Positions 11,788-23,900 of a DNA stretch of 64,000 bases are shown piece after piece. The translations under genes and the position numbers were made by a program. The notes beneath the pieces are model-generated. The model saw only the letters and a list, made by a program, of their open reading frames with translations. It searched no databases and was not told where the DNA came from. The stretch is taken from contig OX578281.1 in assembly GCA_951217055.1 (NCBI GenBank), positions 66,404,043 through 66,468,042 on the forward strand, in the 5' to 3' direction. Each line of letters begins with the position of its first letter. Positions within the stretch are counted from its first letter, which is position 1. The DNA is from Gerris lacustris. Taxonomy: Eukaryota; Arthropoda; Insecta; Hemiptera; Gerridae.

Positions 11788-13498
11788 CAGTGTGTCCCAA
11801 GATAGAGTATCCGAGAGGAAAAATGTTTTCTTATTTTTGAGTTTTCGAAAAAAAGTCATTCTTTATAAAAAAAACTCCTGCTTGTTCTTAAACCTCTAAA
11901 ATGATAAAATTTTCTTGATTTTGTGTTCAGGGTGTTCTGTTTTTTTTAAAAACTTTAAAATATGTCCAAGAGTAAACTACCCATACTTTTGATGGTATCA
12001 AAAAATATTATTTAAAAAAGTGGTTCAGAATTGCAAAAAAACGTATAAATATTAAATATCAATTTATTTTATGAATTATTAAATTTTAGTTAATTTAATG
12101 AAATATTAAATTTTAGTTTGTTTTCTAAAAGAATTCATAAATATCATCGAAATTTGCGCAGAAGTAGGAGCCAATACATTAGAATGATCATTTTTTTTGT
12201 TTATAATATTTATATAATCTGTTGATTTTTAATATAATATTATTATTAAAAATAATATTTTTCAATACCAGTTAAAATAGGGTAGTTTACTCTTAAAAAA
12301 AAAAGTTAGTTTACTCTTAAAAAAAAAAGTTAGTTTACTCTTAACAAAAAAATCGGTCCGAGACAACTCAGACAAACTTTCTCATATATGAGTTTATAAT
12401 TACTTAGCCCAGTGTTTCCATTTATTAGTTTTCAAATGTACATTTAAATATTATTGCACATTTCATCAAAATTTATCATAAAAATAACTTCTCCTGGTCG
12501 GGGAATCGAACCCGGGCTCTCTCCGTCCGCGTTTTAAGCTAATATCTCAGGAACTAGATTTTTCCCGGGAAAACGGCTTATATCGTTGGATTCGTATTCA
12601 AATGGACTACATTTTAGAATTTTTTAATCAAAATCGTCGGAACCGTTTTCGAGAAATAATTTTTTTTCATGTTTTTTCAGAGTTTTTGGGGGGTAGCGCC
12701 CCCAAATTTAGAGCTAAAATTCATTTCTCGATTTCGCCTCGGGGTATGATTTTTCTGAACATGTATGCCAAATTTCGTCAAAATCGGCCCAGTAGTTTGG
12801 GCTCCAGGCGTCTGCACAGACGACAGACAGACGACAGACAGACGACAGACGACAGACAGACATTTTTTAAAAACCACTTTTTTGGACTCAGGGGACCTCA
12901 AAACGTGTAAATCCATCAAAATCTCAAAATCGAATTTTCGCGCCATCACAATACTTTCTCTTTATATGAGAAAGTAAAAAATCAACAGATTTGAAAAAAT
13001 AAAATTTAAGAAATGATCATTCTAATGTATTGCCACCTACTTCTGCGCAAATTTCGATGATATTTATGAATTCTATATAAGCCTTCTGAACTTGCTCTAG
13101 GGGAACTCTTTCAAGCTATTACCCACTTGTTTCTTATCACACTTGTTTATTGTAAAAATCCAAAGAGAAGTATTTGTTGTTGTTTGCTTATTTTTAGAAA
13201 ACAAACTAAAATTTAATATTTCAGAAAATTAACTAAAATTTAATAATTCATAAAATAAATTGATATTTAATATTTTTTTAAATAATATTTTTCAATACCA
13301 TCAAAAATAAGGGTAGTTTACTCTTGGTCATATTTTAAAGTTTTCAAAAAACAGAACACCCTGTACACAAAATCAATAAAATTTTATATTTTTAGAGGTT
13401 TAAGAACAAGCAGGAGTTTTTATAAAGAATGACTTTTTTTCGAAAACCCAAAAATAAGAAAATTTTTCCTCTCGGATACTCTATCTTGGGACACACTG
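11788..13498. mobile_element. TA-target foldback element, mariner-like ends (1711 bp)
   Basis: The ends are CAGTGTGTCCCAAGATAGAG and its complement, flanked by TA. The arms extend for several hundred bp (the block with CATCGAAATTTGCGCAGAAG is inverted at about 13037-13060). A GCCCAGTA-family repeat is nested at 12352-12985. No transposase frame is seen. Confidence 0.85.
12352..12985 (+). repeat. Interspersed repeat, GCCCAGTA-type family (copy 3, best preserved)
   Basis: It runs from CGGTCCGAGACAACTCAGAC through GGGGAATCGAACCCGGGC, CAAATTTCGTCAAAATCGGC, a GACAGACAGACGACAGAC tract and TTTCGCGCCATCACAATAC to GAGAAAGTAAAAA. The B-box-like element on the opposite strand suggests a tRNA-related SINE, but orientation and class are uncertain. 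Confidence 0.75.
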
Positions 13499-13574
13499 TA
13501 TAAGTGTGAATTTAAATATAAAGGTGAATATTTAAATAAAATATGAATGTGTCACATGGGGGAAAAAAACACAT

Positions 13575-13790
13575 GAAAACAAAGTCTAATTTTGTTACGA
13601 GACGGTTCACTTCACTCATCGCCAAATATAACTCAAGTTCATTCAGAAATTCCCATGTAACATTACATATTTAAGTATTACATAATTAAGTAATAGTTTC
13701 TTATATAATATATAAGTGTGAATTTAAATATAAAGGTGAATATTTAAATAAAATATGAATGTGTCAAATAGAAAAAACACAAGAAATTAT
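13575..13790. repeat. Second copy of the local duplication (empty site at about 13711)
   Basis: It retains the uninterrupted sequence across the insertion point: TTCTTATATAATATATAAGT here against the split halves at 11787 and 13499. Confidence 0.8.
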
Positions 13791-13882
13791 ACTTGTCACA
13801 TAAGTACAATATACAAAACAAAATTGAAACTTACGGCTCAAATTATCAAATAATTTCTGATTTTTTTACTACATTGATAATA

Positions 13883-14407
13883 GTCCAGGAGATAGCGTGC
13901 AAAAAGGTGTCTGACTAACATCAAGCTAGAATTTTGTGTATAAGTAAATGTTTTGGTGCCTTTTAAGAATACATGGTCAGCTAAGATCGTCTGCGGGACA
14001 TAGCTTTTGACAACATTTGAAAAAAACAAACTGGTGGAAAGCGACCATGTCCCACCCTTTTTGGTGGACAATGCGATTTTTAAGATCCTGAGTACAAAAT
14101 TAGTTACTCAAATATTAATCTAAATCAAAGAGGTCTCATATTAAGTGACAGGCTACCATCAACTTGATATTTGGTCTACTAACTAAGTTAGTACTCAGGA
14201 TCATGAAAATCTCATTGTCCACCAAAAAGGGGGTGACATGGCCTCTCTCCACCGGATTGTTTTTTTTAAAAATGCCTATTGCCAAGCTATGTCCCGCAGA
14301 CAAACTTAGCCGACCACATATTCTTAAAAGGCCCTAAAAGATTAACATGTACACAAAATTCTAGCTTGATGTTAGTCAGACACTTTTTTGCACACTATCT
14401 CCTGGAC
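13883..14407. mobile_element. GTCCAGGAG TA-target MITE, complete (525 bp)
   Basis: Inverted ends GTCCAGGAGATAGCGTGC and GCACACTATCTCCTGGAC are flanked by TA on both sides. The arms are about 190 bp, with a central 130-bp spacer holding TTAGTACTCAGGATCATG-like ends. No coding capacity. TA target and lack of ORF fit a Tc1/mariner-type MITE. Confidence 0.85.
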
Positions 14408-14517
14408 TAAAGTCTAAATGTGAAAAAGTTAAATCTATTTGCTTTAATGAAAAAAGTAGTGAGTAGAATGTACAAAAAAATATAAATAAATAAGGAAAAA
14501 AGTTATATATACAATTA

Positions 14518-14523
14518 TTTATT
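14518..14523 (-). terminator. Possible EMC1 polyadenylation signal
   Basis: An AATAAA hexamer on the minus strand lies about 220 bp past the EMC1 stop codon. No other perfect hexamer was noted closer. AATAAA is frequent by chance in such AT-rich DNA. Confidence 0.3.
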
Positions 14524-14742
14524 AATGGATGTCAACATTTTAAAGTCTTCACTGTTTTGTGATAACTAATTTCAAAGGTTCTTCAGAAAAAAACTTAATA
14601 TTAATTGACCCCACCATGTCTAAAGTTGAACTATAATGAACATTATCTACATTGTACATTGAATTTCTCCTTATAAAATTACCCAAAATAAAACCTTGTT
14701 ATCACAAATCATAGTTGGATTTAGATGTTCTGACTGATGGTT

Positions 14743-14903
14743 TTACTTCCATGAATGTCTTAGAGCTTTTCGAGATGACAGTCTTTTAGAGAGCCAAGCT
14801 GCACTTGTCAAAGCAACCAGTACAACTGATATTAACCAGTAGTCGAAATCTTCTTTTAGCATATCAAACGTTTTAGATGGTGTTACCCTTGTGTAGAATA
14901 GAT
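14743..14903 (-). CDS. EMC1: EMC1 coding exon 17 (membrane helix and stop)
   Basis: The exon encodes DLFYTRVTPSKTFDMLKEDF, the helix DYWLISVVLVALTSAAWL and a basic tail ending RHSWK before TAA. The family ends VYPSKQFDVLKDDYDY...LLNRAWR. The helix anchors EMC1 in the ER membrane. Confidence 0.97.
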
Positions 14904-17900
14904 CTGTAAAAAGAAATAAAAAATTATATCCACAATATATATTTTTAAGTTTTAAGTAGTATTCATACAACGGAAAGTTTAAATTTTTAATTTAAATCAA
15001 ATTTTTATTATTATTAACAATGGGAGATAGACAGAGACAAATAGACTCCAGCGCCAGGACTCGAACCACGGGCCTCTATATTTCCAGTATAGTGCTCTTG
15101 CCAACTAAGCTACACTGAAGAATAATTTCCTCTGTTAATAACGATACCTAGTCCCGAATTAAGATTTCAATTTTCCACAAGTCTAGGAGTTAACATTTAC
15201 GACAATAGAACTAGACCGAGAATTATCGCTTATAATTATGAAGTACCCAATTGGTACCTGTACCTTGTACAATCAATTAGAAATTTATTTTTAAGTTTTT
15301 GGTAGTATTCATACTACGGAAAGTTTACATTTTTAATTTAAATCAAATTATAATTATTATTAACAATGGGAGATAGACAGAGACAAATAGACTCCAGCAC
15401 CGGGACTCAAACCACGGGCCTCTATATTTCCAGTATAGTGCTCTTGCCAACTAAGCTACACTGAAGAATAATTTCCTGTCAATAACAATACCTAGTCCCG
15501 AATTAAGCTTTCAATTTTCCACAATATAGAGGCCTGTAGTTCGAGTCCCGGCGCTGGAGTCTATTTTTCTTTGTCTATCTCCCATTGTTAATAATAATTA
15601 TGATTTGATTTTAATATATATTTTTTAAATATAAAGTGCATACCGCTCTCAATGTAGTCATGGTTAATGTTATCAACTGCTTACTGTGATCAAAATAGAT
15701 TGGAACGGGCTTTCCTAATACCAATGCATTAAACATTTTCCCTTTGTTGTGATCAATGTCTATACCGTTAAATTTTCTTTTTATCATTTTTGGGGAAACA
15801 ACTACAGCAGTGGCACCGGGGTTTCAGTGAATATCCTTTCTTCTTAGAAAGTAAACCTCACCTCCCCATATTACTAATAAAGAACGCAGTTAAATATAAA
15901 AACTAAATGAGTTTAAGTCTTACAATGATTCATAATCTTTTATCAACAAGTTTATACATAAATTCAAAGTGGATGTGTTTTGTTTTAATCTTATGTCTTA
16001 TGAGCCCATCGAATGTCGTGATACCTGAAATGGGATTTGAAATATTGGAATTCACAAAATTTCTGTTGTAGCCATCTCAAGAAGTTCTAGATTTATTTAT
16101 ATTTAACATTGTTGATAAAGAATGCTTTCAGCATTCTGACAAAAATTACAGCAAGAACTGTAATTCTACACACATCCCATTACTCCCAAGCAGTATTAAC
16201 CCTCCAGGCCTCTATGCTAAGGGATGTAGGATCACTGCCAGTCTGGGAGGAAAGTCGATATGGTGGTAGCAACATGTAAGGGGTTCCCCCAAGGAGGGTT
16301 CTTGTCACACTTACTGTGGTCTATCATAGTCGATGAGCTTCTAGTTACCTAGCTCAAAAAGGCTTTGAGGCCCTGGGCTATGCTGATGATCTGGCAATTA
16401 TAATTAGAGGAAAGCATGAAGGAACTTTTGTGGGCCTAAAGAAGTCTGCCCTCAATATAGCAAAAACAATGGTGTCAGAAGGAGGGCCTAAATGGCAACC
16501 CTGACAAAACCATCATTGTACCATTTACCAAAAAAAGGAAACTGAATTCAAAATCCTTAAAGCTTGGTAATACAACAATACCATATTCAAGTGAGATTAT
16601 GTAGGTGTAATCTTGGATCAAAAGCTCACTTGGAACCCACAAATTGATAAAATTATTGGAAAAGCAACAATGGCTATATGGTCGTGCCAAAGGCTTTTTG
16701 GGAAAACTTGGGTCTTCAGCTCAAAATGACTTATTGGACGTACCTTACAGTCATCAGACCCATGGTTACCTATGCCTTATTAGTGTGGTGGCCCAAATCC
16801 CAACAAAAAACCGTACAAATCAAGTTGCAAAAACTGCAACGGATAGCATGTAAAGGTATTACAGGTGCAATGCGCACTTGCCCGAATTTTTAGTTTGAGT
16901 CACAGGTGTCCATCTATATCCTTAACTAACACTTCATTAAAAGAACGATGTTTTTTTTTATCACTTCAGTTTTGGACATTATTTTAGTTAAGTTAATTCA
17001 GACTAGAATGAGTAGTAGATCTATAATTAAAAAAATAGTTTAGGAAGTTTATTTTTATAAAACATTAAAACTTACCAAGACCATGAATGAATACAAGACA
17101 AGTTGATTCAAGTGCTGATGGTGAAGTGTATATGCCGGCAATATTAGGAAGGGTATTATTGTACGTGATAATAGCTTCAGAGGGCAGCATTAACTCGGGA
17201 ACGTAGGGTATTATACCTTCTTCCCTTGCTTCTTGTGTTAGGGTCAAAGGCCTTCTTGGATCTAACAACCCCCAGGCAACTTCAACAACTCCTCCACTTT
17301 CCATCCCAACTAAAAATACAAAACAATGAGAATATTTTGGAGGATTAGAAGTAAAAGATAATAAGTTGTTTTAATTTTTTTAAATTTCAAAACATATCAT
17401 TGACATTGATAAATCAACATTCAAAAACTTCAACCTTTTTACATAGAAACACACAAACAGTAAACAGTTTTTGAAAATGTTCACAGTAATCACTGAGTTA
17501 AGATGGAGGAATTATCGACTCTACAGTTTTAGTTTGAGCGTTATAAGTTGTGACTTTTGACAGCGTGGGAAAATCAAAAAAATTAGTGGGAGCCAATGAG
17601 AAGTCAGGATTTTGAATTCTAGAAGGTTGGGCCAACTAGGCAAACAAAAATATCACTGGCCCCACCCCTCCCATAGACCTAGTGGTTTTATTATTTTTCC
17701 TCCATTACGTTGGTTAATCTGAGTGTCAAAAACCACAACTCGTAACGAGAAAACAGTCGTAGCAGTTAAACTTTCAACTGGAGTCATCTTAAACTTCACA
17801 CTTGATAGACATAGATTGTCATCAATTTTAACATTCTTATATTATTAATTCTATTGAAGGAAGGCAGATAAAACTGCATTCTTCCACTGTGAATTTGTGA

Positions 17901-20900
17901 GAGCTCTAACACCTTAACTAAACCAGTGAATTTTAGAGCCTAAAAAACATAGCTAAAATCCATTTTTTCATTACATGGACTTAAAAAATCTTTTCATTAC
18001 TCCTAGCTATAAAGAAAAAATCTTTTACGTCCTAGGAACTAAAAGATTTTTATTTTCCGGCGGGTAGTAGTCAAAACTTCCGTTAGTACCGCTGCAGTCT
18101 TTGTAGAAATGCTTCTAGTACGATTAAAATCCGCTAGATGTCAATGCGTTTTATTTATCTTTTCTTATAGTGTAACCTCTTTTTAGGGTTTCTTTTTTTA
18201 AGTCTTAAGTATGTACTAATATTTGTTATTATTATATATTGATTAGTGATTAATATTTAATGTTTTTTCATTGTCTGCTACCTCGGAAAAAATAGCATAT
18301 GCTACGCGACTGTGAAGTGTTTTTTCTTTACCTTGGCAATATTTACTGTCTTGCTTCGCTCGACAGTAAATGTAATTGCCGCGGTAAAGAAAAAACTCAC
18401 TTCACAGCCTAGTAACATAATACACTATTCTTTTCTCTACCAAATTAATAATTAAACTTTTTATATAAGTATACATATAAATACTATTTACCTAAAAGAT
18501 GTTTACTGGTTATTCCTTTCTCAGTGATGGTCTCTCTCAAGGCAAGGACATGATGAGGAAAGATGTAGGCTTGTCTTTCAACCAAAGGATCAACTGGATA
18601 CGTCAGAGAAGAAAATTCTAAAAAAAAAAAACACAAAGTAGCCATTAACAGAATCAGAAACAGCAAAAATAATGGTATGCAGGGCCGGATTTTCAAATTT
18701 CGGGCCCCCCCGCGAAAATCTCCAATGGGCCCCCGGGCCAGGTCCTATTTGGAAGGGGAGGGGGGGGGAGGGAGTTTACTGGTTAGTGTAGAATGGGAGT
18801 CCTTAATATTTTTATTATAGTGAATCCTTTTCGAAGACTTGAGTACACTATCAGTGAGCCTCATGATGGTTAAAGAAAGTAAGAAAACTACACACTACAA
18901 CCTAATTTTACACGCACCGCATTCATTCTTCATCTCAAATTCGCTTTTGAACTACCTCGCCAAAGTTGACCGATGTGGAACACATGTTTATTTTAGCAAC
19001 GCTCGCGTAAATGTTCAAATGTAAAATTGAAATTTTTGGACGGGAAAAATTAACTTATTCTATTCAATGAGACATACAACTTTTTTAAATTAATTTTTTT
19101 TAGTTAAATCAACACCGATACTGCTATGAAGTGTTAATGATCGCTAAATTTATAAAGCGGACCAAAACCGTTTAAAATAGAGAAAACTACGTTTTAACCT
19201 ATATCTTACGTTCTAACGTAACGATTTTTATAACACGTCATACACAAAGTAAAGTAAAGTAAAATTGAACAGGCATGTAAAATTTCAACCTGATACAAGT
19301 AGACGTTTTTGAATAGGGAAGAGATATATTTTATAATATTTTAAATTAGTAGGCCGGGTAGGGGAAACCAGCCCTGTTTCCCTCTATCAACCCATGATAT
19401 CAACTCATGATTAATTTTTTTCTCAATATTCAATACATAAGTATTTATTGCAAGGCACTCGCTTCAATGATACAAACAATGTTTTTCTCTTAATTTTGTC
19501 TTAACTCCGCTAGGTACAAATAGTTAATTACTTTTAATTTTGTCTCTTTTCTAACTGCGCCATGTATAAGTAGTTAGCATCGTATGCTTAGTAGCGTGAA
19601 TTTATAATTTGTATATTTAATGAAAAGCGTAAGGAACTTCGTTCCTAACGGGGGTCCTGCGACGCCACACGTATTTTTTTTTTTTTTTTAAAAGTGATGT
19701 TATGTTTAAAATTTGTGTCAACATGTTATATAAAGATGTAAGTTAAAAGTTAATATAGATATAAGAAATAAAATTTTAAAAATCTTTTAGGCCTGCAGAT
19801 GCCTCCAAGGAGGTGAAATATAGCCAAAAACGGATTGACTTTGGAGTTATTAATGCCCTAAAGACCTAAATAAGAATCTTAAGCATAGTATGGAAATGAA
19901 GGGTAATATACTGCGAATATCTCTCAAATAAATAATAATGCAATTTAGCTCCTCACAACAACAATAATATTATACCGGGTGTCCTATAACTACTCCCCTT
20001 TCATATTAACTTTTGTAATATTTCAAATAAACATTTTTTCAAGCTTATCCGAAAATGGGGTCTTAAATTTTTTATCGTTAGTCCTTTTCGAAGATACCTA
20101 TTTTATCTTTTAGTTAAAAAAAAACTGAGCTGATTTAGTTATTATGTATAATATAACGACCAGATATATGTATTATATATCAGGGCCGCTGAGAGGATTT
20201 CCTGGCCCCAGGGCAAGTTAGCATCTGGACCCCTTTGAACAAACAACGGCTGGGGGTCCGGGGGCCCTCCCCCAGAGAATTTTTTAAAATTTAAGTGCAA
20301 AAAGATGAGTTTTAAGAATTTCTGAGGGCAAGTTTGTTCTTACAGGAAAAGAGGTTTGGTGCGGGGACGAATTTTGAGTTTAACTAAGGTGGGCTAAAAA
20401 GCACAAATAATTAAGTTGTTTTGTAGCTGGAAAGCTTAAAAATTGCATTACAAGTAAAAAATGTAAAATTTATTAATATCAGTTAATATGATTTGTCAGT
20501 CAGTTTCTCTCCTTAAAATTAGCATTGACCATATTGAATAAGGTAAAAACATCACAAAAATCTAAGTAACTAAATGAAACAAAAAAATTTAAACTTCCAT
20601 TCGTACTCATTACACGTTAGGAAAAATTTTAAGTTTGTCACTATCAGTGGCGTACCTTAAAACAATATAATTGAAACATTTGCGTTCAGCACTGAATGGG
20701 GCCCCCTGACAAAGGTATATGAGTATAATTCCAGTTTAGATTTAATTATACTCTAAAGGGTCATCGACATTGCGTTACAAAGATAGTAGTTTCATGTTTT
20801 TTTTTATTTGTGGCCCCCCTGGCACCGGGGACGTGCCCGCAATTCGGGCCCATAGCTACGCCACTGATCACAATAACCTGCTTGCCTTTTTTGTTGTAAA

Positions 20901-23900
20901 AAACCCTTTTTCAACATTTCTGACTGGGCCCCCCAGGACCGTGGGCCCCCCAGGACCGTGGGCCCCCCCGCACCGCGGGGGCTGGCGGTAGCTATATCCG
21001 GCCCTGATGGTATGTATTTACTTGATTTGAAACCTTCTGAAATTATAGTGTTGCGAAAAATATTTTTTTGCTTAAATAGATGCTAGAAAATGAGATTTCA
21101 AAATTATAAATTGAGATGAATTGTTAAATGTTATCAATATAACTCAATAATAATGACTAGAGAGGTTGGTAGAAAGTTACGCAACAATATTGTCACCACA
21201 ATTTTTATTATAAACTCACAAACGCGTTTCGACAAATAACATCATCTTCAGTGTGTGTTAACTTAGTAAGAGTTAATTCTGTACTAAGCTAACTATTTTA
21301 CAAACATGTATTATAAACTAACAGTACAAGGTGGGGGTGGACTAGGGTCGTGTGGGTAGAGGGATTACTACGAAAGGAACAAGGTAAGGGATATGGAGTT
21401 GAGATCTAAGTCGGAAAAACAATTAAAGGTAAAAGGTTCAGGTAACATTTGGTTTTTCAACTGCTAAAATAATACTTTCTTATATGCTATGACTAAAATA
21501 TCTTACAATAAATATCATATAATAAATGTTTGTAAAATAGTTGGCTTAGTACAGAATTAACTCTTATTAAGTTAACACACACACTGAAGATGATGTTATT
21601 TGTCGAAACGCGTTTGTGAGTTTTTAATATAAAATTGTGGTGACAATATTGTTGTGTTTCTTTCTACCAACCTCTCTAGTCATAATTATGAAGTGGTACC
21701 ACAAAATCTCAGTCAAAACAACTAATTATTTAATATAACTTAAATTGAAAAAACCCATGAACACCACATTTCAATAAAAAATAATTTATCACCTGTGCCA
21801 AAGAATACAGAAAATAAAAAAAAAGTCATTGCAGTGTTTAAGATCCAGGGTGATAAAAGGGTCTTTATAAAATTAATATAATTCAGACCATTATTCTGCA
21901 TCCTTGTTTAAGCCCTATATATTGGTGAAAAGACTTAAATTATTAGAAATGTTAGATTATAAGAAAATTCATTAAGTGTTGTCTCAGGGTTGATCCTCTT
22001 TAATCATTTAATAAATTGACTGTCGAGCACATTCTAATTTAAGAAAACCTTAAGAAATTTATCTGAATAAGAATAAAAATTCACAAAGTTTAAGTCTGTA
22101 TTTTACGCAAGCACATTAAATACAGTCGAATAACCAAATTAAGAGGCGCCAAGAGAGGTATTATTTTCTTCATTTAATAAAAAAGTATGCAGTCATTAAT
22201 TATGGCTTTATAGGTCCTTTATAGGGCCCTATATGAATTAACTATGAGGATTTGGAGGCATGAAGTAATGCCTAAAGGATGGGAATGATTGCACTCAGGG
22301 TATGATTTTTGCATTGAGCCAAAAGTTTGGCTCAATGCGTCTGCACAACCTACGGACTACAGTCAGGCATTTTTTAAAAACCACTTGGCAGCATAAGGCA
22401 CTAATTTAAACTATTTTTTATTTTTTGACTTCAATCAAATGAGATTTAGCAGAGTATTTACCAGCTGAATTATTCTGGGAGTTTCCTTCGTAGAGTTCAA
22501 GAGCTACGAGTTCAGACCTCCTGTACTTATCGTTATAGAAAGTATAAACAACCCAGTTCTCGGAGTGAACCAGGTGGATAGGCTTAGCCACTCGTTTATG
22601 ACTTACTTCAAACTTAATATCACCACTCACTACATCAACTAATATTACATTCAGTATACCTGGAAAAATAAGTAAATTTCACATTAATATATTTTATGTT
22701 AATGAAGAGGGCCAATATAATGTAATGGGCAAACATTAGAGAACATAAATTAAGAATAAAACATTTTATGAACTTCAAAAACCAAGCAATAAACTAAAAA
22801 GTATAATCTTTAAGGTATAATACAAGAATGGTGTCTGTCATTCATATAGGAAATACATTTTTCGAAACTTTAGTAAAACTAAAATTTCGCTTATGAGTAA
22901 TCCTCACAATTCTCAAATTCTATTTCACTCACAGTCTATATCCACATAATTATTAATACATATAAACTAGCACAAACATATTTTCATTAATAATTATTAT
23001 TACTTTTAAAGTGTCCAAAAATATTTATAATAATTATCTGAAAGAGTTGTTTACTTTTTGTAGGTGAAAGGATGGACAATAAGATTTAAGAGAGTAATTA
23101 AACAGATTCAGAAATGGATGAATGAGGAGAGACCATCAAGAAACCTGTTGCATTAGGGTGTGGAGGAAAAAAAAGAGACGAGGATGACCAAGGAGAGGAT
23201 GGGTACAGGATTTTGGAAGAGGACTCAAAGATTTTGAAAGTTGAAATGTGGCGGTAGAACGTGCAAGCCGAAAGGAATTGAAGATGGCCAAAGAACATTT
23301 GAATTCCTAGTGCTGAGGATTTAAGTAAGTTATTTGGATTGGACATTGTTAAGGATATTTAAATACAGTTATCCAATAAAAGATGGGAATGCTCTAGTAA
23401 GATGGTGAGGGAGAACTACAATAAGGTAAATCTATTGATTTGAACGCAAAATGTTGTAAACTAAGTTGGCTTCATTTTCACCCAATTAGCAGTTGTTTTT
23501 TAAATGTTTTAAAGAAATTGATAGGTCCTAACAAAAACACGTATTTAAAAAAAATAAGCCAAGTTTTGTATACAAATTTGTGAGATCATAGGTTTAGCCA
23601 AGTCTCCCCCAATCCAAGTTAGTACTACTAGGTCTAATTCATTCATTACAAGTAAATGATGTTGTTTGTCTGTCCTCCCTCTCTATTCTCTGCCCCTCAC
23701 AAACTCTCAAACATTTTCTTTCCCAAATCATTCTACAAATTTAAATTTAAACACATTTTCTGATTTGGCATTTATGCAGCACGAGGATACAAAATTGTAC
23801 ACGGCACTGTAAACACTTAGTAAATCTAAAATACAATTTGTTTTTTTAAAAAAAACTTAATATAAACCATAGGGAAATATAAATTAAATAACAACAAACT

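Larger units (their letters stand above)
11655..13570. repeat. First copy of a local tandem duplication (interrupted)
   Basis: The flanks 11655-11787 and 13499-13570 together match 13575-13790 (GAGACGGT..., TCACTCATCGCCAAATATAA, AGTGTGAATTTAAATATAAA). The first copy is interrupted by the 11788-13498 element. Confidence 0.8.
18680..21006. mobile_element. hAT-like element (2327 bp) with perfect 8-bp target duplication
   Basis: Inverted ends CAGGGCCGGAT...ATCCGGCCCTG are flanked by ATGGTATG at 18672-18679 and 21007-21014, identical. The subterminal regions are GGGCCCCC-rich. There is no intact transposase; the body contains other repeats, including a nested element at 20647. It lies in EMC1 intron 14. 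Confidence 0.92.

Noticed and set aside
12602..12949. ORFs of 90-102 aa on both strands
   Set aside because: They fall in a repeat with a GACAGA tract. The peptide (RRQTDDRQTTDDRQT) only reflects the tract.
21585..21625. Canonical hammerhead ribozyme
   Set aside because: CUGANGA and GAAA are present, but stem II is weak with an extra base, and I found no paired stem I/III or GUH cleavage site. It is retained only as a shared motif worth testing.
22418..22461. Extension of EMC1 exon 14 to the ORF end (...KYSAKSHLIEVKK)
   Set aside because: A good GTAAATAC donor at 22461, phase continuity with exon 15 and family similarity show the exon ends at 22462. The rest is intron.
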